DNA from: an uncultured Anaerovibrio sp.
GTDB lineage: Bacteria > Bacillota > Negativicutes > Selenomonadales > Selenomonadaceae
DNA length: 15,749 nucleotides
Assembly (NCBI GenBank): GCA_900768695.1
Contig: CAAGDY010000382.1
Span: 1-15,749, forward strand
Reading direction: 5' to 3'
The notes beneath the pieces were generated by a model, which was given only the letters and a program-made list of their open reading frames with translations, was not told where the DNA came from and did no database searches. The position numbers were made by a program, and so were the translations under genes. Numbering within the stretch: the stretch's first letter is position 1; every line of letters starts with the position of its first letter. Positions 7,187-12,514 of this stretch are shown here, piece after piece.

Positions 7187-8464
7187 CTAAAAAAGCCTCA
7201 TCAACTCTGACAGCTCCAGCTCGCCTGCCAAAGCCTTTTCAATGCCATCCTGCCGCATTGATGTCATGCCATTTTTGATAGCCACATCTTCCAAATCATC
7301 TGCTTTTACCCCGCACATAACAGCTTCGGCTACGCTCCCATCCACAGAAAGCACCTCCTGAACTGCAATCCGCCCCACATAGCCGGTATAGCCGCACATA
7401 GCACACCCCTCCTTCCTATGCCTATAGAAGACACCGGACATATCTCCCTCCTTCCCCCCTAGAAAGCTGCTCTCCGGCTCACTGCCGTCCGGCCTGTAAG
7501 CCACACGGCAGTGAGGGCATAGGCGCTTCACCAGCCGCTGTCCCACAATCAACGAAATTGCAGACACTAAAAGATACGGCTTTATCCCCATATCAAGCAG
7601 CCTGAACACTGTCTTTACTGCCCCCGGCGTATGAATAGTGGCAAATACCCTGCGCCCGGTGAGCGCCGATGTTACCAGCATCTCTGCTGTTTCCATGCTC
7701 CGCAGCTCCCCCACGGCCAGACAGTCAAAATCCTGCCTGAGTACCGCCCGGAGCGCCATCTCAAAGGTATAGCCTATCTTTTCATTCACCTGAATCTGAT
7801 TTACCCCCTCAATTCTATACTCCACCGGATCCTCCACAGAAATAATATTGTTTCCCTCCCGGTTGAGCAGGCTGAGAATCCCATAAAGAGCTGTAGTCTT
7901 GCCGGAATTTACAGGCCCTGATAAAAGCACGGCACCACTGCCTGATGTACACTTCCGCCGCAAAAGCTCATAATTTCTGCTGGAAAAATCAAGCTGTTCC
8001 AGGCTTTTAAAGCTATCCTGATTATTCAGCAGACGGAGAACTATCTTTTCACCATTAATCATCGGCACAATGGATACCCTGACATCCAAGTTTCTCCCCG
8101 CCTGAAGCGCAAAGGAAAACCTTCCATCCTGTGGCAGACGTCTTTCCGCAATATCAAGGCCGCAGATAATCTTCAGCCGTGACAGCAGATTGCCATATAA
8201 ATTCCATGGCATATTCTGAAAAAACTGCTTCATCTGCCCATTGATTCTAAGCCTGATGCGCACCTCCTGCTCCAGCGGCTCAAAATGAATATCACTGGCT
8301 CCTGCCTGCAAAGCCGCCCGCAGTATAAACTCCATCAGCTCTGCCAGGGGAGTTCTCTCATCCTGAAGCCGCGCCGGCTGCTCCCTCACCATTTCGAGCA
8401 GTCCATTGGAGGTATTCTGTTCCGCCCGCCTCAGCAGATGAAAATACTCTTCCTTTATCTCCAT
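7187..8464 (-). CDS. pilB: Pilus extension ATPase PilB (GspE family), short form
   Basis: PilB powers pilus polymerisation. The 425-residue protein contains the N2 domain with 'GASDIHFEPLEQEVRIRLRINGQ' (55-77), Walker A GPVNSGKT (183-190), the Asp box 'ISVEDPVEYRIEG' (208-220), a Walker B region ending 'VGELRSMETA' (251-260), the His box ATIHT and the zinc-binding pairs CPHC (316-319) and CAMC (354-357), diagnostic of GspE/PilB rather than PilT. It lacks the ~130-residue N1 domain of typical 550-570-residue PilB proteins. The arginine-aspartate after the catalytic glutamate in the family (GEIRD) is RS here. It is the first gene of the operon, with AAGGAGGAG 5 bases before the ATG. Another GspE-family role (type II secretion) is unlikely given the neighbouring pilT. 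Confidence 0.9.
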   Translation of the reverse strand: MEIKEEYFHLLRRAEQNTSNGLLEMVREQPARLQDERTPLAELMEFILRAALQAGASDIHFEPLEQEVRIRLRINGQMKQFFQNMPWNLYGNLLSRLKIICGLDIAERRLPQDGRFSFALQAGRNLDVRVSIVPMINGEKIVLRLLNNQDSFKSLEQLDFSSRNYELLRRKCTSGSGAVLLSGPVNSGKTTALYGILSLLNREGNNIISVEDPVEYRIEGVNQIQVNEKIGYTFEMALRAVLRQDFDCLAVGELRSMETAEMLVTSALTGRRVFATIHTPGAVKTVFRLLDMGIKPYLLVSAISLIVGQRLVKRLCPHCRVAYRPDGSEPESSFLGGKEGDMSGVFYRHRKEGCAMCGYTGYVGRIAVQEVLSVDGSVAEAVMCGVKADDLEDVAIKNGMTSMRQDGIEKALAGELELSELMRLF

Positions 8465-8694
8465 ATGCTCCTCCTTATATATATAATAATAATATATATA
8501 TTAAATTAATATACTATTTATATATTATATATTTCTACATTATGTTGAATTTTATAAAGTTTCCTTGCCAATCATGATACCACATTTTTACTTTTTTGCA
8601 AGCATTTTTTGCTAATTTCCCAAGTATTTTTTATTTTTCTTTCCAGTTATAGACTATTTTAATATAAAATTATATATAACAAGAAAAAAGTCCC
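8465..8694. other. AT-rich divergent intergenic region upstream of pilB
   Basis: This stretch has no gene. Positions 8475-8534 are A/T except for one C at 8514 and include a perfect dyad, TATATTAA-A-TTAATATA, at 8497-8513. The pilus operon promoter should lie here on the minus strand. Several TATAAT-like hexamers occur, but none has a convincing -35 at 16-18 bases, so I do not assign one. The strong A/T block may act as an UP element or a site for a nucleoid protein. Positions 8596-8612 carry TTGCAAGCATTTTTTGC, nearly repeated at 10540-10556. Confidence 0.6.
8596..8612. repeat. 17-base motif, copy 1
   Basis: TTGCAAGCATTTTTTGC matches 16 of 17 bases with the motif at 10540-10556. Both copies are in A/T-rich non-coding DNA. 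A shared binding site is possible but unproven. Confidence 0.4.
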
Positions 8695-8723
8695 TTGACT
8701 TTTCCTCTTATCAGGTCTACTAT
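8695..8723 (+). promoter_or_regulatory. Plus-strand promoter of the DASS transporter remnant
   Basis: The -35 TTGACT (8695-8700), a 17-base spacer and the -10 TACTAT (8718-8723) make a near-consensus vegetative promoter. Transcription would begin near 8730 and pass through a ~110-nt leader before reaching the transporter start at 8872. Confidence 0.7.
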
Positions 8724-8768
8724 ACACATATAAGGATTTTATATTAGCTATACATTTTCAGTCATAAC

Positions 8769-8782
8769 GCACAGTGTTGTGC
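8769..8782 (+). promoter_or_regulatory. Leader hairpin, possible anti-antiterminator
   Basis: GCACA-GTGT-TGTGC forms a perfect 5-bp stem with a 4-base loop in the leader. Its last two bases overlap GCAGCTC (8781-8787), which could instead pair with GAGTCTGC (8826-8833) in the 3' arm of the downstream terminator, leaving one T unpaired. The arrangement would allow alternative folding; the pairing is my inference. Confidence 0.35.
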
Positions 8783-8810
8783 AGCTCTTCTGTTATATCT
8801 GGTTGGCATG

Positions 8811-8841
8811 GCAGGCTCGCAGTTCGAGTCTGCTTTTTTTT
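8811..8841 (+). terminator. Intrinsic terminator between promoter and transporter gene
   Basis: GCAGGCTCG (8811-8819) pairs with CGAGTCTGC (8825-8833) over nine base pairs, one a G-U, with a 5-base loop, and is followed at once by eight T residues (8834-8841). This is a textbook intrinsic terminator, located after the promoter and 30 bases ahead of the transporter start codon. It therefore suggests either transcription attenuation or a separate small RNA of about 110 nt. The arm also looks like a tRNA T-loop (TTCGAGT), but no acceptor stem or CCA follows. Confidence 0.75.
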
Positions 8842-8871
8842 ATTTCACGCTAGGGGAAAGGAATGATTCTT

Positions 8872-9881
8872 ATGCGTCAAAAGTATGGTCTGGCGGTGGC
8901 AGTCCTGGTACTGATTGCCACCCTTCTGGTTCCTACGCCGCCGGAGCTGTCCACAGCCGGTCACAGGATGCTGGCGGTTCTGCTGTTTTCCGTTATTGTC
9001 TGGATGTCCGAGTCGGTGTCCTATCCGGTATCTGCCTCTATCATCACCGGGGCTTCATCGAAAAGCAGCTGGGCACTACCATCAGCTGGCTGGACTGGTT
9101 CATTGCAGCGGCTCCCTTTGCCGTCATCATGAGCGTTGTCCTCTACTTCCTGCTGTTGAAGCTGGTACCACCTGAAATGAAGGAAATCCCCGGTGGCAAA
9201 GAGACGGTGGAACAGGCACTGAAAAACCTGGGGCCGATGACTGCCAGCGAGAAAAAGCTCATGGTGCTCTCCGTCATCCTGCTCTGCCTGTGGTCTACCG
9301 AAAAGGTTCTCCACAGCTTTGATACCTCCACCACCACTCTGGCGGCCGTCACCCTGATGATGCTGCCTGGCATCGGCATCATGGACTGGAAGGAAGCCCA
9401 GAACCGCATCGGCTGGGGCACCCTGGTCATGTTCGGCGTAGGCATCAGCCTGGGCTCCGCCATCCTGTCCACCAAAGCCGCCACCTGGATTGCCCACGTT
9501 ATCGTGGATGGCTTCGGTCTGTACACCATGAGCGCAGTGGCCATCATCGGCATCATGTCCCTGTTCCTGATACTCATCCATCTGGGCTTTGCCAGTGCCA
9601 CGGCCCTGTCCTCGGCCATGATACCTATTATTATCTCCGTACTGCAGGGCGCATCCGAGCATGCCCCGCTCAACGTGGTAGGCATGACGATGATACTGCA
9701 GTATGTAATGTGCTTTGGCTTCATCCTGCCGGTTAACGCCCCGCAGAACATGGTGGCCTTCAGCACAGAGACATTCGAGGCACGCACCTTTGTCAAGACC
9801 GGCATACCGCTGACGATTATCGCCTTTGCTATAATCATGCTCATGTCAGTCACCTACTGGAGCTGGATAGGAGTTATATAA
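8872..9881 (+). pseudogene. DASS-family sodium/dicarboxylate symporter, internally deleted and frameshifted
   Basis: Intact family members import dicarboxylates, tricarboxylates or sulfate with Na+ (or exchange them) and have roughly 450-490 residues. Here about 60 residues from the ATG at 8872 (MRQKYGLAVA, then two hydrophobic segments through 'VIVWMSESVSYPVSASIITG') match the family N-terminus. At about 9049-9053 the homology jumps to another frame: 'GFIEKQLGTTISWLDWFIAAAPFAV' and on to the natural C-terminus at 9881, including 'FILPVNAPQNMVAFSTE', which resembles the second substrate/Na+-binding motif. The joined remnant is only about 337 residues. Roughly 110-150 central residues, including the first conserved SNT region, are absent. 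The start has AAGGA 9 bases upstream. The frame opening at 8808 is a spurious upstream extension of the second fragment. Unless the break is an assembly error, the transporter cannot work. Confidence 0.8.
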
Positions 9882-9928
9882 AAAAAGACCCCCGCGGGGA
9901 CTGCCGACCTTGGCAATCCCTGCGGGGG
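9880..9928. terminator. Bidirectional intrinsic terminator
   Basis: A 12-bp stem (9889-9900 with 9917-9928, one G-U pair) with an inner TGCC/GGCA extension ends both converging units. On the minus strand it is followed by CT and a run of seven T's (complement of 9880-9886), an excellent terminator for the small gene from the right. On the plus strand only TTAATT follows, so it is weaker for the transporter remnant, although the stem is very G/C-rich. Confidence 0.85.
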
Positions 9929-9973
9929 TTAATTACGCTCAAAACACAGGGGTAAAAAGTGCTTTGACATGAT

Positions 9974-9991
9974 GCCGCGCTATACCGCGGC
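9974..9991. repeat. Short inverted repeat
   Basis: GCCGCG-CTATAC-CGCGGC is a perfect 6-bp dyad with a 6-base loop in the 90-base gap downstream of the small gene. It has no T-run on either strand. Its role is unknown; it may stabilise the 3' end of the small gene's transcript. Confidence 0.4.
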
Positions 9992-10018
9992 AACGGAATG
10001 AGAAAGAATGGACAGATA

Positions 10019-10270
10019 TTATGCTACGCCTGTAGCCGGCTTCAGCATAACGTTATGGCTGACAGTCAGAATATCACATTTCTGCTTCAGCTCGTTGGTA
10101 AAAGCCTCCAAATCAGCCACGTTGCTACACTCCACTGTAATAAAGCAATCGCTGGCCTCAATATCGGAACAGGATGTAACGCGCGCATCCTCCTCGATAA
10201 AGCTCATAAATGTCTTGTCCGTGGCCAGCATGCTGGCACCTTCGATGCTCATAAAAGATTCAATCATCAT
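10019..10270 (-). CDS. Small protein of unknown function with possible ACT/RAM-like fold
   Basis: I do not recognise this 83-residue protein. It has no signal peptide or membrane segment. The second half, about residues 38-77 ('ASDCFITVECSNVADLEAFTNEL', then 'CDILTVSHNVMLKP'), has the alternating strand-helix-strand pattern of a ferredoxin-like domain and loosely resembles the ligand-binding RAM/ACT part of Lrp/AsnC regulators or NapD-like chaperones, without a DNA-binding region. The N-terminal part is methionine-rich and acidic. The start at 10270 has AGGAGG 11 bases upstream; an ATG one codon later is also possible. It stands alone, with its own promoter and a strong terminator, so it is a monocistronic gene. 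The gene itself is well supported; the fold suggestion is weak. Confidence 0.7.
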   Translation of the reverse strand: MMIESFMSIEGASMLATDKTFMSFIEEDARVTSCSDIEASDCFITVECSNVADLEAFTNELKQKCDILTVSHNVMLKPATGVA

Positions 10271-10320
10271 GGTTGCTCAACCCTCCTATCTAGCTGTCTT
10301 GTCATCTCACCACCATGGAC

Positions 10321-10349
10321 ATTATAACTGATTTCTGAACTATTGTAAA
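10321..10349 (-). promoter_or_regulatory. Promoter of the small 83-residue protein gene
   Basis: On the minus strand -35 TTTACA (10344-10349), exactly 17 bases, and a perfect -10 TATAAT (10321-10326). It lies about 50 bases upstream of the start codon at 10270. The -35 is embedded in an inverted repeat. Confidence 0.75.
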
Positions 10350-10369
10350 TACCATTCTTTTACAATGGT
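10343..10369. promoter_or_regulatory. Candidate operator: inverted repeats over the -35
   Basis: TTGTAAA (10343-10349) and TTTACAA (10359-10365) form a perfect 7-bp inverted repeat with a 9-base spacer, so the half-sites are about one and a half helical turns apart, and one arm covers the -35 hexamer. A second overlapping dyad, ACCATT-N7-AATGGT, spans 10351-10369. A repressor bound here would block the promoter. The spacing does not match the Rex box. Confidence 0.5.
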
Positions 10370-10609
10370 GAAAATTTGATATATCTTTAGGTATTTTAAC
10401 AGATAACCTTTAGTATATTCAAGTAAAAGCCTCAACAAAATTTCATTTTTATGCAACGGCCACAAACACCGCTATAATCGGGCATTTTTACTTTAACACT
10501 TCCATGTTGCAAAGCAATCATAGAACTTTTTCTGAAATATTGCAAGCATTTTCTGCACTTTTAGGCAATACTTTGCATATTATTTTCGCAACAAAAAAGT
10601 CCTCCTTGT
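10366..10609. other. AT-rich intergenic stretch without a gene
   Basis: No coding sequence is visible on either strand. The stretch is A/T-rich and contains several TTGCA-type words (10507, 10540, around 10573 and 10588), including the 17-base motif at 10540-10556. A TATAAT at 10472 on the plus strand has no acceptable -35 and no gene downstream. Confidence 0.6.
10540..10556. repeat. 17-base motif, copy 2
   Basis: TTGCAAGCATTTTCTGC differs at one base from the copy at 8596-8612 upstream of pilB. It lies in the gap between the threonine aldolase terminator and the small gene's promoter. Confidence 0.4.
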
Positions 10610-10638
10610 CTATGGCAGGCACACATCACCTGCCATAG
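10595..10638 (-). terminator. Intrinsic terminator of the tetR-ltaE unit
   Basis: A perfect 10-bp stem, CTATGGCAGG/CCTGCCATAG (10610-10619 with 10629-10638), has a 9-base loop. On the minus strand weak extra pairing (TGT/ACA and TCCT/AGGA with bulges) lengthens the stem toward a run of six T's. It lies about 50 bases past the threonine aldolase stop. Confidence 0.75.
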
Positions 10639-10687
10639 CACAAAAAGGATTTACATTCTGCAAACATTTTTAGGCTTTTACTGCATT

Positions 10688-11713
10688 CTATAATATTTTC
10701 TTCAGCTTATCCACAGCCTTCTGGGTGGTGGCCCAGCTCGTGGCCAGGCGGATAACGGTATTTGCCTTGTCGAACTTCTCCCAGTAGCTGTACGCCACTA
10801 CCTTGGACAGCTCCGGCAAGGCGCTGTCAGGCCAGACCACAAAAATCTGGTTGGTCGGAGAATCCACGTACAGGCGATAGCCCTTTGCGCACAAATCCTC
10901 CCGAATCTGAGTTGCCATCTCCACCGCATGCCGGCAGAGCTGAAAGTAGAGATTGTCGGTAAAAAGCGCCGCAAACTGCACGCCCAGAAGCCTTCCCTTC
11001 GCCAAAAGGGCACCATGCTGCTTTACCGATGTGAGAAAATGCTTTGGCATACCGCCCCGCGGAAAAACCACTGCTTCACCGCAGATGGCTCCGGCCTTGG
11101 TGCCGCCTATGTAAAAAACATCCGCCATGGCAGCGATATCCGAAAGCTCCATATCCGAAGCATCACTCATCAGACCATAGCCCAGCCTGGCGCCATCCAC
11201 AAACAGCTTGAGGCCGTAGGCATGGCAGGTATAGCTGAGCGCCTCCAGCTCGGACCTGGTGTAGATAGTACCGTACTCCGTAGGATAGGATATATACACC
11301 ATCCCCGGCTGCGTCATATGCTCATTGTTGGCATCTGCCGCAAAGCCACGCAGGTATCCGGCCACATCAGAGGCCTTCAGCTTGCCGTTCCGTCCCGGCA
11401 GGGTGATGACCTTGTGCCCGCTGTATTCGATAGCGCCAGCTTCATGCAGGCTTACATGCCCCGTATCCGCGGCAATCACCGCCTCATAGGGCTGCAGCAG
11501 GGTGTCAATGACAATCTGGTTGGTCTGGGTTCCGCCTGTCAGAAAGAAAACCTCTCCCCGCGGGCATCCGGCCGCCGCCTTGATTTTTTCCGCCGCCTCC
11601 TGGCAATACTTGTCTGTGCCGTAGCCAGGCAACGACTCCATGTTGGTACTGGTCAGCGCCTTCAGCACCAAGGGATGCATTCCCTCTCCATAATCATTGG
11701 TAAAAAACAGCAT
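10688..11713 (-). CDS. ltaE: Low-specificity L-threonine aldolase (PLP-dependent)
   Basis: The enzyme cleaves L-threonine and allo-threonine to glycine and acetaldehyde in the cytoplasm, or runs in reverse. The 341-residue product is full length for the family. Visible marks are 'LPGYGTDKYCQEA' near the N-terminus, 'FFLTGGTQTNQIV' (57-69, phosphate binding), H86 in 'ADTGHVSLHEAGAIEYSGHK' (ring-stacking histidine), 'FVDGARLGYGL' (171-181) with D173 binding the pyridine nitrogen, and 'YIGGTKAGAICGEAVVF' with K206 as the Schiff-base lysine. The start has AGGGG about 10 bases upstream. It follows a TetR-family gene by 16 bases, so the two are probably co-transcribed. Substrate preference cannot be read from the sequence; a related beta-eliminating lyase is the only serious alternative. 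Confidence 0.88.
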   Translation of the reverse strand: MLFFTNDYGEGMHPLVLKALTSTNMESLPGYGTDKYCQEAAEKIKAAAGCPRGEVFFLTGGTQTNQIVIDTLLQPYEAVIAADTGHVSLHEAGAIEYSGHKVITLPGRNGKLKASDVAGYLRGFAADANNEHMTQPGMVYISYPTEYGTIYTRSELEALSYTCHAYGLKLFVDGARLGYGLMSDASDMELSDIAAMADVFYIGGTKAGAICGEAVVFPRGGMPKHFLTSVKQHGALLAKGRLLGVQFAALFTDNLYFQLCRHAVEMATQIREDLCAKGYRLYVDSPTNQIFVVWPDSALPELSKVVAYSYWEKFDKANTVIRLATSWATTQKAVDKLKKIL

Positions 11714-11729
11714 ATCTCAACATCCCCTG

Positions 11730-12428
11730 TCACTTTGCGATAGGATGCTCTACCAGCTCTCTTCCTATCTCGTCCCATACATCATCCATCTCGCCTATTC
11801 GGCCCACTATCGTGTCGATTTCCTCCTTTTCAGCCCCAAACACCCCCAGGGCCAGGCGGAGCAGGTTCCTCCTTGTAACCTCCACCTTGATATCCCGCCG
11901 GAAAAACATCTCCGACAGGCAGGCATGCATAGCTCCCTTGACCATCAGGGTATTCTCATAATACTTTTCATCCGGGCAGGCGTACACCGTGCCGTTGAAC
12001 AGGCTCCTGGCCATCTCCACGAACTGGGCAATCATGCCCTCAAAAATGATGCTGGAATTGTACCCCTCCATATAGGTTTCCCGCACAATCTTGTACTCAG
12101 CCAGAACCTTCAGCTCCACCTGGCAGACAGCAGCGTATTTGAACAGAGGCGATTCATCCCGGCAGTGAAGGTTTATTTTGTTGATGCAGTCCCGTACCAG
12201 CTCCAGCAGTATCGCCCGGAAAATATCTTCCTTGTTCTTGAAAAAATAATATATACTGCCGGTCAGTACGCCGGAATGTTCCACAATCTTCCTTATGGTT
12301 GTCTTGCTATATCCTTCCTTGGACAGCAGCTCCTTGGCGCTGTTCATGATACGCCCGCGGATAACCGTTGCATGGTCACTCATTTCACGCATTTCGTCTA
12401 ATTTGGTTTTTTTCACTTTTCTAGCCAT
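11730..12428 (-). CDS. TetR/AcrR-family transcriptional regulator
   Basis: A 232-residue regulator. After a very basic N-terminal tail (MARKVKKTK) comes the TetR DNA-binding domain at about residues 22-70, with the helix-turn-helix 'TTIRKIVEHSGVLTGSIYYFF' and the typical 'KNKEDIF' that follows. The C-terminal ~160 residues form the helical ligand-binding and dimerisation domain, with four cysteines (C81, C89, C101, C150) but no recognisable ligand motif. The ATG at 12428 has AAAGGGG 8 bases upstream; a TTG at 12449 would add seven residues but has weaker support. It sits upstream of, and probably in one transcript with, the threonine aldolase gene and downstream of cydC. It may control itself, the aldolase or cydDC. 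Its ligand is unknown. Confidence 0.88.
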   Translation of the reverse strand: MARKVKKTKLDEMREMSDHATVIRGRIMNSAKELLSKEGYSKTTIRKIVEHSGVLTGSIYYFFKNKEDIFRAILLELVRDCINKINLHCRDESPLFKYAAVCQVELKVLAEYKIVRETYMEGYNSSIIFEGMIAQFVEMARSLFNGTVYACPDEKYYENTLMVKGAMHACLSEMFFRRDIKVEVTRRNLLRLALGVFGAEKEEIDTIVGRIGEMDDVWDEIGRELVEHPIAK

Positions 12429-12452
12429 TTTATTAACCCCTTTGTCCAAAAC

Positions 12453-12501
12453 AAGTACAAATTTTTGAACACCTACATTTTACACACACTCTGAAGTACA
12501 A
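12453..12501. promoter_or_regulatory. Two direct TTGTACTT repeats upstream of tetR
   Basis: The octamer TTGTACTT occurs twice on the minus strand (complement of 12453-12460 and 12494-12501), with starts 41 bases apart, close to four helical turns, in the 86 bases between the cydC stop and the tetR start. They could be half-sites for the TetR-family protein. No clear -35/-10 pair was found around them. Confidence 0.35.
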
Positions 12502-12514
12502 TACCTCCTTACCT

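Noticed and set aside
8540..8585. Sigma-54-type promoter (TGGCAAG...) for the pilus operon
   Set aside because: The -24-like GG is present, but the required GC at -12 spacing is TT, so the match fails.
8795..8841. tRNA-like T-arm (GCAGTTCGAGTCTGC) ahead of the transporter
   Set aside because: No acceptor stem, anticodon arm or CCA can be formed around it, and the same bases make a better 9-bp terminator stem with a T-run.
8808..9050. N-terminal part of the ORF opening at 8808 as the real start of the transporter
   Set aside because: Its translation in this stretch is not membrane-like, and the family N-terminus is in the other frame starting at 8872; the start also falls inside the terminator stem.
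9021..9853. Long minus-strand ORFs opposite the transporter remnant
   Set aside because: Their His/Gly- and Met/Thr-rich translations are antisense shadows of the transporter codons and have no ribosome binding sites or homology.
10466..10477. Plus-strand TATAAT at 10472
   Set aside because: No acceptable -35 at 16-18 bases and no gene downstream on that strand.
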